The notes: a model not told the origin generated them from the letters alone. A stretch of 64,000 nucleotides of DNA from JBGPTF01 sp041490445 (GCA_041490445.1 JBGPTF010000001.1:248001-312000), one strand, 5' to 3'; numbered from the stretch's first letter, positions 17,171 to 26,467 are shown. Program-made: numbers and translations.

Positions 17171-17950
17171 CTACTTTGTCAGCCCGCGTTCGGCCGTCTC
17201 GATGAATCGGATCAATTCTAAGACGTCTTTCGAGCCGCCGAGCGTTTCGTGCATTTTCTGGATTGCCTGGGTGGTATTCAGTTTGGAGCGGAGCAGAAAA
17301 CGGAAAGCCTGCTCAATCTGTTGGATGCGCTCTGCCAGGAAGCCGTGTCGCTCGAGTCCCACCGTATTCACGCCGTAGCACTTCGTCTCGCGGGGCGCCA
17401 CGATCTTCGAAAACGGCGGCACGTCCTGGGTGATCACCGTGCTTGCCGCAATGTAGGCATGCCGCCCGATGCGGCAAAACTGGTGCACCGGGCAGAACGC
17501 GCCCACCTGGGCGTAATCCTCCACGGTCACGTGCCCCGCCAGCGTCGCGCCGTTGACGAAAATCGCGTGGTCGCCGATCGTGCAGTCGTGCGCGATGTGC
17601 GCGTAGGCCATGATCAGGTTATGGCTGCCGACCCGCGTCACCCCTCCGCCCTTCACTGTGCCGCGATTCACCGTGCTGAATTCGCGAAATTGATTCTCGT
17701 CGCCCGCTTCGAGCGAGACACGCTCGCCCTTATACGTCAAATCCTGCGGGTCGCCGCCCACCGCGCTGAAGGGATAGAAATGATTTCCGCGGCCAAGGCG
17801 TGCAGGCCCAAGGACCACCGCGTGCGGATCGAGCACGCACTCCTCGCCCAGTTCGACGTCGTCGCCCACCACAGCGAACGCTCCCACGCGCACCCCGCGG
17901 TCCAGCCGGGCCCTCGGCGAGACCATCGCCCGCGAATCAATCTCGCTCAT
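17171..17950 (-). CDS. lpxA: Acyl-ACP--UDP-N-acetylglucosamine O-acyltransferase
   Basis: LpxA (259 aa) starts lipid A synthesis by acylating UDP-GlcNAc at O3 (or N3 of the diamino analogue). Left-handed beta-helix hexapeptides run through residues ~1-185, e.g. ARLDRGVRVGAFAVVGDDV, with the active-site region IMAYAHIAHDCTIGDH (catalytic His) and HQFCRIGRHAYI. The helical C terminus (RIQQIEQAFRFLLRS) is normal. The ATG at 17950 overlaps the fabZ stop (ATGA). The hydrophobic ruler residues that set acyl chain length cannot be judged by eye. Confidence 0.97.
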   Translation of the reverse strand: MSEIDSRAMVSPRARLDRGVRVGAFAVVGDDVELGEECVLDPHAVVLGPARLGRGNHFYPFSAVGGDPQDLTYKGERVSLEAGDENQFREFSTVNRGTVKGGGVTRVGSHNLIMAYAHIAHDCTIGDHAIFVNGATLAGHVTVEDYAQVGAFCPVHQFCRIGRHAYIAASTVITQDVPPFSKIVAPRETKCYGVNTVGLERHGFLAERIQQIEQAFRFLLRSKLNTTQAIQKMHETLGGSKDVLELIRFIETAERGLTK

Positions 17951-18387
17951 GGCTCGCGGTCCACCATCTTGCACATCAGCGTGGCTTCCGCGGCCAGTTC
18001 GCCGTCGACGCTGGCCTTGCCCTCGAGCTTGCAGAAGTCGCCCCGCCAATTCAGCACCTTCACCTCGACGCGCAGTTGGTCTCCCGGCACGACGGGCCGC
18101 CGGAAGCGCGCGTTGTCAATGGCCACGAAGTAGAGCAGCTTGTGCTCCCGGTCGGACACCTCTTGCAGCAACAACAGCCCGCCTGCCTGCGCCATCGCCT
18201 CGACGATCAACACCCCGGGCATGATGGGCCGGCCGGGAAAATGCCCGGCAAAGAAATATTCATTGATGGTGACGTTCTTCACGGCCACGATGCGCTTCAG
18301 GCGCTCCATCTCCACGATCGCGTCCACCATCAGAAACGGGGGCCGGTGCGGAAGGATCTTCTGGATCCCGAGTGTGTCAAGGATCAT
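17947..18387 (-). CDS. fabZ: 3-hydroxyacyl-ACP dehydratase
   Basis: FabZ (146 aa) dehydrates 3-hydroxyacyl-ACP in fatty acid elongation and so competes with LpxA for the same substrate. The hot-dog fold signature is clear: ILPHRPPFLMVD and the active-site helix FAGHFPGRPIMPGVLIVEA with catalytic His and Glu. It is the first gene of the leftward lipid A operon and overlaps lpxA by 4 nt. Cotranscription of fabZ and lpxA is common and balances membrane phospholipid and lipid A synthesis. No lpxD is seen upstream in the window. Confidence 0.97.
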   Translation of the reverse strand: MILDTLGIQKILPHRPPFLMVDAIVEMERLKRIVAVKNVTINEYFFAGHFPGRPIMPGVLIVEAMAQAGGLLLLQEVSDREHKLLYFVAIDNARFRRPVVPGDQLRVEVKVLNWRGDFCKLEGKASVDGELAAEATLMCKMVDREP

Positions 18388-18510
18388 CGTCAGCCTCAGT
18401 GAGTCCTACAGTATGGAGTTTACGTTGTTTGAAACCCTATGATTCTATTACGAAACCCCGGGCGGACGAAACGCCGCCTCCCCAAGCCGGTATGGAATTC
18501 CAGCTTGCGC

Positions 18511-18542
18511 CGTCATTCTAGTCCCGGCAAGCCGGGACGACG
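18511..18542. repeat. REP-like hairpin between divergent genes
   Basis: A perfect inverted repeat GTCCCGGC-AA-GCCGGGAC (18521-18538) is extended by outer CGTC and GACG arms at 18511-18514 and 18539-18542. The core CCCGGC/GCCGGG recurs in the hairpin at 53837-53865. It lies in a 256-nt gap between fabZ (leftward) and the M20 peptidase (rightward), where no gene is seen. Because both neighbours point away, a terminator role is unlikely; a dispersed palindromic repeat is the better reading. Confidence 0.5.
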
Positions 18543-18643
18543 ATTGCCTCCTCCCAGCGACGACTGCAGAACAAAGTTTCCTGGCTTTCTCGTGCAGGCA
18601 GCATTGCCCTGCATGCCGCGCGGCTGCTAGCATACGCACCTTC

Positions 18644-19810
18644 ATGAACGGCGCCTCCATCCCGCCCATGCAAGTCTTTCTCAAGGAGCTGAAGCGCCGG
18701 CAAGGCGCGATGGTCCGGCTTCTCGGCCAATTTGTGCGCGCCGAATCACCCAGCTACGACAAGGCCGCTGTGGACCATTTCGGCCGCCGGGTGGCAGCGG
18801 AGTGGCGCCGGCGCGGCGCGCGCGTGTCGTTCTTGCGCCAAAGCAAGCGTGGCGACCATGTCCGCGCGGAACTCTGGCTGGGTCGCGGCCGCCCCGCGGG
18901 CCAAATCATGGTTCTGGGCCATCTCGACACCGTCTACGAGTGTGGCACGCTCCAAAAAATGCCCTTCCGCGTCGCCAGCGGCCGCGCCTGGGGACCGGGA
19001 ACATTCGATATGAAGGGCGGCCACGTCATCGCGCTCTTCGCCGCAGATGCGCTGCGCCGCGCCCACGTCACGCTGCGAAAGCGCCTGGTCTTCTTCTGGG
19101 ACTCCGATGAAGAAATCGGCAGCGAGTCTTCCCACCGATTCATCGAGCAGGAAGCGCGCCGCAGCGACGCGGTGCTGGTCCTCGAGCCGTCGTTCGGTCC
19201 CGACGGCCGCCTGAAAACGCAGCGGAAAGGCGTCGGCACGGTGGAACTTATCGTAAGGGGCCGGGCGGCGCATGCCGGCATCAATCCCGAGGAAGGCGTC
19301 AACGCCGTCCACGAATTGGCCCTGCAAATCGAGCGCTTGCGCCGGATGAATGATCCGCGCCGAGGGATCACGGTGCAGACCACCGTCGTCGAGGCGGGAA
19401 AATTCTCGAACGTTATCCCCGATGTCGCGCGCGCACGCGTGGATGTGCGTGTGGCGCGATTGCAGGACGCCGCCTCGCTGCATCGCAAGCTGCACGCCCT
19501 CCGGCCGATCCTCAAGGGCGCACGCCTCGAAATCCGCGGCGGTGTCACTCGCCCGCCGCTCGAACGCACCGTCGCGGTGCGGCGGCTTTTTCGTCACGCG
19601 CAGCTTCTCGCCGACGAAATTGGATTGGAATTGGGAGAAGCCTCCACCGGAGGCGGCTCGGACGGAAATTTCTGCGCCGCGCTGGGAGTGCCGACGCTTG
19701 ACGGGCTCGGCGCAGTGGGTGATGGCGCGCACAGCCCGCGCGAGTACGCCGTGATTCGCGCGCTGCCCGAGCGCGCCGCGCTCCTCGCCGGCCTTCTTGC
19801 CTCGCTCTAG
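18644..19810 (+). CDS. M20 family peptidase (carboxypeptidase G2-like)
   Basis: A 388-aa zinc peptidase without a signal peptide, hence cytoplasmic. Metal and catalytic residues in order: VLGHLDTVYE, GPGTFDMKGG, DSDEEIGS, LEPSFGPD and GAHSPREY. The lid domain spans roughly residues 190-310 (GVGTVELIVRGRAAHAG). Overall order matches the glutamate carboxypeptidase/ArgE-like branch. An alternative ATG lies eight codons downstream (MQVFLKELK); neither start has a strong ribosome binding site. It differs from the exported M20 protein at 2446-4011 in both length and motifs, so the two are distant paralogues. Confidence 0.92.
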   Translation: MNGASIPPMQVFLKELKRRQGAMVRLLGQFVRAESPSYDKAAVDHFGRRVAAEWRRRGARVSFLRQSKRGDHVRAELWLGRGRPAGQIMVLGHLDTVYECGTLQKMPFRVASGRAWGPGTFDMKGGHVIALFAADALRRAHVTLRKRLVFFWDSDEEIGSESSHRFIEQEARRSDAVLVLEPSFGPDGRLKTQRKGVGTVELIVRGRAAHAGINPEEGVNAVHELALQIERLRRMNDPRRGITVQTTVVEAGKFSNVIPDVARARVDVRVARLQDAASLHRKLHALRPILKGARLEIRGGVTRPPLERTVAVRRLFRHAQLLADEIGLELGEASTGGGSDGNFCAALGVPTLDGLGAVGDGAHSPREYAVIRALPERAALLAGLLASL

Positions 19811-19956
19811 CAGCGCACCACAAAGATTTTGAGCTCTATCTTTCTGAACTCTCCGGAGAACCGCGTCGAATAGGCCGCAACTGTGTTCCCCTTGTCGAGA
19901 CTTGCTGTGCTTCCCTGCACTGTTCGGTGATGCAGCGTGTGAGGATCGAGGAGGAG

Positions 19957-20664
19957 CTACGCCTTTGCCGGCGCGACGTGTGCGGGCTTGAGCGCGAAAG
20001 CGGCATCGACGCAGTAATGGATTCCCATTACGGCGAGCAGATTCCCTCGCCAGACTACGATGAGTCCAAAGACCAGACCCACAGCAGCCCGCATAAGGAA
20101 CATCTTTGCCCCTTGCCTGTGCCCGCCGTGGTGGAATCCGAAAACCAACGCCTGCAAAAGCAGTCCCGCGCGCAGGCCGATCAACGTGCGCAGCAGCGAG
20201 AGGAAGAAGCCGCGATACACCAGCTCTTCGCAAAACCCCGCCGTGGGGCAGACTCCGAGCAGCCAGGCGAGGCGCTCCGCACGCGTGTGCGGAAGGATCG
20301 CCCATTCTGGGTCGGAGCTCGGAGGGACTTCCGCGGAAGGGCTGTTCCGCGCCGCGATCAGCGCAAACAGGGCTACCACAACCGCACCAAGGAGCGCCGC
20401 ATTCCGCGAGGGAGAGATCAGGCCAACAGTTGACAGCCCCTTCCCGCTGAGCAGCAAGCTCGCAGCAACGACTATCGTCACTCCCCACTGAAGGACGACC
20501 GTCGTGCCCCAGAATGCTCTCCACGATCTGTGATCGCCCTGGAAGAGTGGCGCGATTCGCGGTAGACGGCCGATGAACAACCCCGCGAACACCGGGAATC
20601 CAAGCAGAAACACCAGCAGCGCCAGCCACATCCACGCGGAAGACAGGTCGAGCACGCTTGTCAT
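19957..20664 (-). CDS. CPBP family intramembrane glutamic endopeptidase
   Basis: A 235-aa polytopic membrane protein of the CAAX/ABI protease family. The catalytic motif EELVYRG (in FCEELVYRGFFLSLL), the second motif FGFHHGGH and a third His in GIHYCVDAAF are present. About seven hydrophobic segments are visible. The ATG at 20664 has AAGGAG six bases upstream, whereas a start ten codons earlier does not. Family members process bacteriocins, prenylated proteins or anti-sigma factors; the substrate here is unknown. It is divergent from the amidohydrolase gene. Confidence 0.9.
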   Translation of the reverse strand: MTSVLDLSSAWMWLALLVFLLGFPVFAGLFIGRLPRIAPLFQGDHRSWRAFWGTTVVLQWGVTIVVAASLLLSGKGLSTVGLISPSRNAALLGAVVVALFALIAARNSPSAEVPPSSDPEWAILPHTRAERLAWLLGVCPTAGFCEELVYRGFFLSLLRTLIGLRAGLLLQALVFGFHHGGHRQGAKMFLMRAAVGLVFGLIVVWRGNLLAVMGIHYCVDAAFALKPAHVAPAKA

Positions 20665-20850
20665 GGCGTCTCCTTCTTGCTCATCCGCGGCCACCGGCCA
20701 GCCGCGTCCCCTTTCAGGAGTCTCTTAGCTAGGACGCAGTAGATTATAGCAGGGGGAGTTTGCGCGCCTCCTGAAGAACACCAACGGCGCCCGTTAATGA
20801 GTTTTTGAATTTTATCGGAGAGGTAAACGTTTCAGAGGTAGAGTACGCTC

Positions 20851-22197
20851 ATGAAAAAGCCAAACAGATTTGTTCTTCTCATTTCTCTGCTCGCGGGAGT
20901 GGCGCTGGCGGCGCCGGCAACGAAAGCGCAGAAGCCGGACGCGGAGCTCCTGGCCAAAATTCGCGAGATTCGCGCGATCGACAATCATGCGCACACGCCG
21001 CGGCTTGTTGCGCCGGGCGAAGCCGATGACGAGTACGACGCGCTTCCCTGCGAGCCGCTCGAGCCGACGGCTCCTCCACTCACGTCGCGGCCCGAAAACC
21101 CTCAATTCCTCGCGGCGTGGAAGACACTCTTTGGCTATAAGTACGACGACAGGAGTCCTGCACACGTTCGCGAATTGCTGGAAGCAAAGCAGCGAATGAA
21201 GAAGGAACAAGGAGACAACTACGCGAACTGGGTCCTCGACCGTCTCGGAATCGAAACGGAGCTGGCCAATCGCATGGCGATGGGACGCGGATTGCAGCCG
21301 CCGCGCTTCCGCTGGGTGCCCTTCGATGACGCCCTGCTGCTGCCGCTCAACGACGCCCAGCTTGCCGCCAAAACACCTGACCGGAAGATTTTCTACGCAC
21401 GCGAGAACCAATTGCTCCGGCGATATTTAAAAGATCTCGGCAAAGATGCCGTTCCGGCGACACTGGACGATTACCTTTCGCAGGTGATCACCCCGACGCT
21501 CGAGAAACAAAAGCAGGATGGCGCGGTGGCGATCAAGTTTGAAGCAGCGTATCTGCGCCCGCTCGATTTCGAGCCGGCGGAGAAGGAACAAGCCGAGCAG
21601 ATCTACTCACATCATGTGGGCGGTGGCACCCTGTCAAATCACGACTACTACAAATTACAGGACTTCTTGTTCCGCTACATCGCGGCCGTGGCCGGACGGC
21701 TCGGATTGCCGGTGCACATTCACACCGGCTTCGGCTGCGGAGGATACTTCGAGCTGCGCGGCGCGAATCCGCTGCTCCTCGAATCCGTGCTCGACGATCC
21801 GGCGCTGCGAAAGACGAATTTCGTTCTGCTGCACGGCGGCGCAGGGCCCTATTCAAAGGAAATCGCGGCCCTCCTAGTGAAACCGAATGTGTACACGGAT
21901 TTCTCCGAGCAGACGTGGCTCCTGCCGACGCGCGAGCTGAGCAAAGTGATTCGCTACTGGCTCGAGTGGTATCCGGAGAAAATTCTCTTTGGAACCGACC
22001 TCTCGCCCGGCACGCCGGAAATCGGCTGGGAAGAAATTGGCTGGCAGACCACGGAATCAGCTCGCGAAGCCCTGGCAATCGCTCTGACGGGGATGGTCCG
22101 CGACGGCGAGATCTCGCGCCAGAGGGCATTCGACGTGGCTCGCATGGTGCTCCGCGGAAACGCCCTGAAGCTTTACGGCTGGCCCGACCGGCCCTGA
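20851..22197 (+). CDS. Exported amidohydrolase 2 family protein
   Basis: A 448-aa TIM-barrel hydrolase with a signal peptide (FVLLISLLAGVALAAPATKAQ). Metal-binding residues: DNHAH at the end of strand 1, HIHTGFG, VLLHGG and GTDLSPGTPE near the C terminus. The family (PF04909 type) includes decarboxylases and lactonases as well as amidohydrolases, so the reaction is not fixed by motifs. A middle insertion between residues ~60 and ~230 is larger than in small family members. Export suggests breakdown of an external substrate, like other peptidases in this region. Confidence 0.92.
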   Translation: MKKPNRFVLLISLLAGVALAAPATKAQKPDAELLAKIREIRAIDNHAHTPRLVAPGEADDEYDALPCEPLEPTAPPLTSRPENPQFLAAWKTLFGYKYDDRSPAHVRELLEAKQRMKKEQGDNYANWVLDRLGIETELANRMAMGRGLQPPRFRWVPFDDALLLPLNDAQLAAKTPDRKIFYARENQLLRRYLKDLGKDAVPATLDDYLSQVITPTLEKQKQDGAVAIKFEAAYLRPLDFEPAEKEQAEQIYSHHVGGGTLSNHDYYKLQDFLFRYIAAVAGRLGLPVHIHTGFGCGGYFELRGANPLLLESVLDDPALRKTNFVLLHGGAGPYSKEIAALLVKPNVYTDFSEQTWLLPTRELSKVIRYWLEWYPEKILFGTDLSPGTPEIGWEEIGWQTTESAREALAIALTGMVRDGEISRQRAFDVARMVLRGNALKLYGWPDRP

Positions 22198-22377
22198 AAT
22201 CTCGCTCCGCCCGAGCCGTGGAACTGCAAAATCCGGAAAACCAATCGCTTGGTTGCCATGACGGCGAGAAGCAGGCTGCTCAACTACCGAGTGACTCCTT
22301 GCAATCGCATTATCTTTCTAAGGTTCAGCACCCTGTCGAAAAGGGAGTAAATACACACCATGAGCGCAAAGGGTTGT

Positions 22378-22429
22378 TGTAGCGCCGGGCTTGAGCCCGG
22401 CATGTGCCGCCCTGAAGGGCGGCGCTACA
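22378..22429. repeat. Cloverleaf-like intergenic palindromic repeat
   Basis: A 52-bp element built as a three-way palindrome. Outer arms TGTAGCGCC (22378-22386) and GGCGCTACA (22421-22429) enclose two hairpins, GCCGGGC-TTGA-GCCCGGC and GCCGCCC-TGAA-GGGCGGC. It lies in the convergent gap between the amidohydrolase and the MA-type peptidase genes. Elements of this design are, to my knowledge, common in acidobacterial genomes. Besides acting as a repeat it could stop transcription from both sides. Confidence 0.75.
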
Positions 22430-22446
22430 GGTCTTTTAACAAGCTC

Positions 22447-23871
22447 TCAGTGCAGATACCTGCGGCGAAGGTAGGCGAGAGTCTGCTGTTCGAGGTCGGC
22501 GTAATTGCCGTGCAGTGTCGCGCGCAAAGCCGCGTCGGTTGATGGGACAGTGGCGATCTCATCCAGCAGCCGCTCGAGGTCGCTCATGCCGCCGCTTTCC
22601 ACGATCTCCTCGACCGCGGCAAGCGACCACGCATACGCCAGCGCCGCGGAGCCTCCCGGCAAATTCAGCCAGGAGCCTTCGAGTGACGCCAGCGAGGGAA
22701 GCGCATCTTGTTGCGCGGCAGCGACCAGCGACGCGGCTGCGCCATTGCTTCGCCCGCCTTCCATCCATTGCGCAATTCCTTCCTGCAACCACACCGGACA
22801 TCGCCCGCGCGTTTTCTGCGCGATGAAGCTGTGCGCCAGTTCGTGCTTCAACACGCGCGAAAGCTCCGGCGTCACCGCGTCCAGCCCCTGCACTGGGACG
22901 CGGATGCGCCCGTCATTGATCGCGCCGGCCCAGCCCGGCGCTCGCGTGATATCGGAAAATGCCTGGTTGGTGTAGAGGATTACGGCAACCGGTTCCGGCG
23001 GCGAGTAATCAAGATCGTAGGAAAGCTGGCGAAAATGGTCTTCAAGCGCGCGCAACATGCCGCGCGCGAGCGCCGGGTTTGCGCCGCCGTAATACTTCAG
23101 CGTGAAATGCGCCGTCTCGCCTTCCCGATAGTTACTCTCTTCCGCGCGATCACGCTCGGCCCGGGCCAGCGCGCCTTCCACTTCGGCATCGGGATGCAGG
23201 CGCAACGCCCGCTGCCACTCCTCCACGGCCTGGTCCAACCGGTTGGCGCCGTAATACGCCCAGCCGAGCAGCTTCGCGACATCGGCCGAGTCGGGTGCGA
23301 CACGACGCGCGTGCTCGAGCGGGTCGAGCGCTGCGGTGAATTCGCTGCGGCGCAGCCGAAGGGAAGCCAGATTCAGCAGCAGTCCCAGATTGTCCGGCGC
23401 GAAGATCAGGGCGCGGCGGTAGTGGTCGATCGCGCCATCCAAATCGCCCTGGCGGACAAGGTGCTGCGCCGCCACGTGTTCCGCGACCGCAAGCCGGGTC
23501 GCGGCGGCCGGGCTGCCGCTGTTTGCTTCCGTCTCGAGCCGGGCGAGATAGGCAAAATCAATCGAGCCGTCGTGCAGAGTGGCCTGCGCCACTTCTCCGT
23601 AACCTTCCACAAGCTCGGCCCGCGGAACAAACGCCGGCGCGGCAATTGTGCCGGAACCATCGAGCGGCACCTGTCCGTCGCGTTCGATGCGCGCCACAAT
23701 GGATTTCGGCAGGCTCAGCCGTCCCGCCGGAGTCTCATAGCTGACATGATTCCCATCCTCCGTGACGCCGACGGCGACAATGCGGCGGCCATTTTTCAAG
23801 ACGATGGCGTCGGCGGACGCGGTCAGCGCGGAGAAGAGAATCGCGGCAACCAATGCTGCGGAAAAGCGCAC
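22447..23871 (-). CDS. Exported TPR protein with MA-type metallopeptidase domain
   Basis: A 474-aa protein with a signal peptide (FSAALVAAILFSALTASADA). Residues ~125-235 form three to four TPR units (GDLDGAIDHYRRALIFAPDN, NRLDQAVEEWQRALRLHPDA). The C-terminal half is a gluzincin-like MA domain: HELAH (343-347) and the third ligand in WLQEGIAQW. The N-terminal ~65 residues (ADAIVLKNGRRIVAVGV) look like a small beta domain. It is likely periplasmic or outer-membrane associated. It is divergent from the M1 peptidase gene 68 nt away. Confidence 0.88.
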   Translation of the reverse strand: MRFSAALVAAILFSALTASADAIVLKNGRRIVAVGVTEDGNHVSYETPAGRLSLPKSIVARIERDGQVPLDGSGTIAAPAFVPRAELVEGYGEVAQATLHDGSIDFAYLARLETEANSGSPAAATRLAVAEHVAAQHLVRQGDLDGAIDHYRRALIFAPDNLGLLLNLASLRLRRSEFTAALDPLEHARRVAPDSADVAKLLGWAYYGANRLDQAVEEWQRALRLHPDAEVEGALARAERDRAEESNYREGETAHFTLKYYGGANPALARGMLRALEDHFRQLSYDLDYSPPEPVAVILYTNQAFSDITRAPGWAGAINDGRIRVPVQGLDAVTPELSRVLKHELAHSFIAQKTRGRCPVWLQEGIAQWMEGGRSNGAAASLVAAAQQDALPSLASLEGSWLNLPGGSAALAYAWSLAAVEEIVESGGMSDLERLLDEIATVPSTDAALRATLHGNYADLEQQTLAYLRRRYLH

Positions 23872-23938
23872 AAGAGAATTCTAGCAAACGCCCGGCCGCG
23901 GCTTGCTGGCTGATGCCCTAAGTTGTACATTCGTTTTC

Positions 23939-26401
23939 ATGAGGAATGGGGCGCGGACGGTGCGATTGGCGTTGCTGCTGGCGGCCTCTCTGCTCCTCGT
24001 TTCCACCGGCTTCGCAGGAGCGTCGCCGCCGGATTCGCCGCGCGATCTCTATCAGGCGCTCAATGCCATCCGCGTCGATCCGGCCCGCGTCTATTCGGTT
24101 CGCGATCTGAGCCTGCGCCGCGACGCCGTCAGCATCACTTTCAACGAAGGCGACCTCGCCTTTTTCGCTCCGCTCGACGACCGCGTTTCCGGCGCCGTCT
24201 TCACGGGACAGGGACGCGTCATCGCCACCCCGCCGGAAGCAGCCGAACGCCGCTCGCTGGCGCAATTCCTCGGCGTTCCCTTGCTGGATCAATCGTTCAC
24301 TCGCGCCTATTTGCGCTTTACCGACGGCACCGCCGCCGAGCTCGAGCGCCAGTTGCGCCAGGCCGGCGCGCAACCGAGAACAGACCAGGAATTTGCGGAT
24401 CGTTGGAGCTTGACGGTGGCGAATCTGAATCCGGACCAGTCGCTGCGGGTCATGATGGACTGGCTCGCGACCGATCCACTGTCGTATTTTTACGCCGACC
24501 TCGCGGGCGAGACCACCGGCCCCTTCGATGTGCTGGTGGACAACCGCCGCCCCGAGCAGGTGCTGATCGGGCAGCCTCGCCTGGTGGAGGGCTCAAGTTT
24601 TTACGACGTGTGGGCTTCCTTTCCCCGCTCCGATCCCCCTGCCACGCTGGAGACTTTTCTTCCGCTTGGCTACACGATCGAAACGCACATCGCACAAGAC
24701 CGCTCGCTTGAGGGCCAGACCACGCTGCGACTCCGCGCCGCACGCGGCGGCGAGCGGATGATCCTTCTCGAGATGTCGCGCTTCCTGGAAGCGCAGAAGG
24801 CCGCCGACGGCGCCGGCCGGCCGCTCGTCTTCTTTCAGAACGCCGGGATCAATCGCAACGAGATTGTGCGCCGTGGAAACAACCAGTTGGTCGTCGTGCT
24901 GCCGGCAGCGGTCCGCGCCGGCGAGGAAATCGAGTTGCAGATTTCCTACCACGGCAGCGTGATCAGCAACGCAGGCAATGGCGTCTTCTACGTCGGCCAG
25001 CGCGCGGGGTGGTATCCGCATATCGGGGGAGTGGACCGCTTCGTGCCATTCGATCTCACGTTTTCCTGGCCGAAGAACCTGACGCTGGTGGCGACCGGGA
25101 CAAAGCTCGAAGAGCATGAAGAGGGCGACAAAACGGTCGCTCACTTCCGTTCCGCCACGCCGGCAGCTCTCGCGGGATTCAACCTGGGAGACTACGCGCG
25201 CGAAGTAGCCAGCACGGAAAACCCGCGGGTCGAACTGCTCGCCAACAAGCAGCTCGAGAACGCCATCCTGCGCATCCTCCAGCGGCGCAACCTGGAACTC
25301 GATTCATCCGTTGCGGAGGGGGCAAGACGCGGCAGGCTTCGTCTGCCGTCGGTTGCTTCCGCTTCTCCGCAACCCGCGCCGAATCCGGCGGCGGTTCTGA
25401 AGCAGCTCGGCATCAACATCGTGAACTCGATCCACTACCTGGAAAAGCTGAACGGGCCGTTTCCGTTCGACAGCCTCGAGGTGTCGCAAATCCCGGGCAC
25501 GTTCGGGCAAGGCTGGCCGGGCCTGCTCTACCTGTCTACGTTTGTTTTTTTGCCGGAGGAAACGCAGCAACGCATCGGTCTGGGCGCAAGCCTCCGCGAA
25601 GGATTCAGCGAGATCGTGCCGTATCACGAAGTGGCGCACCAGTGGTGGGGAAACCAGGTGGGCATCGCGAGTTACCGCGATGCCTGGATCATCGAGGCAA
25701 TGGCGAATTACCAGGCGCTCCTCTACGCGGACAGCAAGAAACCATCGGACCATCTCCTGGACCACTGGCTCGTACGCCTCCGCTCGGCTCTGTTGACGAA
25801 GCGGCCGGACCAGGAAGAAGCGCCGGAGCAGGCGGGCCCGCTGACGCTCGGTTACCGGCTCTCTTCCTCGAGGACGCCCGGGGCGTACGACGCGGTGGTG
25901 TACGGCAAGGGTACCTGGGTGATTCACATGTTGCGGATGATGCTGCGCAATCCGGCGGCGAAAGATCCCGACGCGCGGTTCTCCGAGTTGCTGCACCGCC
26001 TGCTCGAACAGCACCGCTACCAGGCAATATCCACGGCAGACTTCGAGCGCGCCGTCGAACAATGGATGACGCCGGACATGGACCTTGAAGGCAGCCATTC
26101 CATGGATTGGTTTTTCGACGAATGGGTGCGCGGCACCGGCGTTCCAAGTTATTCGGTGGACTACGACCTGCGTTCCCAGGGGAAGAAATTCGTCGTGCAC
26201 GGCACGCTGCGGCAGAGCGACGTGCCGGATGAATTCACGGCAGTGGTGCCCCTGTATGCCCGGCCGGCGCACGGTAGCCCGGTGCTGCTGGGAACGGTGG
26301 TGACGAGCGGTTTGGAAACAAAGTTCGAATTCGTCTCAACCGTTCGGCCGCGGCATGTTCTCGTCGATCCGCAGATGACCCTGCTCTGTCGCACCGAATA
26401 A
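23939..26401 (+). CDS. Exported M1 family aminopeptidase-like protein
   Basis: An 820-aa exported gluzincin with a signal peptide (RLALLLAASLLLVSTGFAGA). The zinc site is HEVAHQWWG (~residue 563) with the third ligand in WIIEAMANY. The N-terminal ~240 residues precede the M1 beta domain and are unlike classical aminopeptidase N. A low-complexity segment (RRGRLRLPSVASASPQPAPNP read across two stretches, ~residues 460-483) is encoded by a REP-like hairpin (25330-25348) inside the gene. The GAMEN exopeptidase motif is not obvious, so aminopeptidase activity is uncertain. Start ATG 23939 begins the signal peptide. Confidence 0.92.
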   Translation: MRNGARTVRLALLLAASLLLVSTGFAGASPPDSPRDLYQALNAIRVDPARVYSVRDLSLRRDAVSITFNEGDLAFFAPLDDRVSGAVFTGQGRVIATPPEAAERRSLAQFLGVPLLDQSFTRAYLRFTDGTAAELERQLRQAGAQPRTDQEFADRWSLTVANLNPDQSLRVMMDWLATDPLSYFYADLAGETTGPFDVLVDNRRPEQVLIGQPRLVEGSSFYDVWASFPRSDPPATLETFLPLGYTIETHIAQDRSLEGQTTLRLRAARGGERMILLEMSRFLEAQKAADGAGRPLVFFQNAGINRNEIVRRGNNQLVVVLPAAVRAGEEIELQISYHGSVISNAGNGVFYVGQRAGWYPHIGGVDRFVPFDLTFSWPKNLTLVATGTKLEEHEEGDKTVAHFRSATPAALAGFNLGDYAREVASTENPRVELLANKQLENAILRILQRRNLELDSSVAEGARRGRLRLPSVASASPQPAPNPAAVLKQLGINIVNSIHYLEKLNGPFPFDSLEVSQIPGTFGQGWPGLLYLSTFVFLPEETQQRIGLGASLREGFSEIVPYHEVAHQWWGNQVGIASYRDAWIIEAMANYQALLYADSKKPSDHLLDHWLVRLRSALLTKRPDQEEAPEQAGPLTLGYRLSSSRTPGAYDAVVYGKGTWVIHMLRMMLRNPAAKDPDARFSELLHRLLEQHRYQAISTADFERAVEQWMTPDMDLEGSHSMDWFFDEWVRGTGVPSYSVDYDLRSQGKKFVVHGTLRQSDVPDEFTAVVPLYARPAHGSPVLLGTVVTSGLETKFEFVSTVRPRHVLVDPQMTLLCRTE

Positions 26402-26467
26402 AAATTCGGCAGGCTTCGCCGGCGCCGAGAATTCGGCGGGCAAATTCACACAAAGCCTCAGGGAGTT

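Noticed and set aside
18746..20635. A 629-codon frame on the minus strand
   Set aside because: It runs antisense through the M20 peptidase and CPBP genes, both with complete motifs; it is a GC-rich shadow frame.
20695..20850. Riboswitch or leader structure upstream of the amidohydrolase
   Set aside because: No conserved blocks or long-range pairing seen; an ordinary divergent promoter region is enough.
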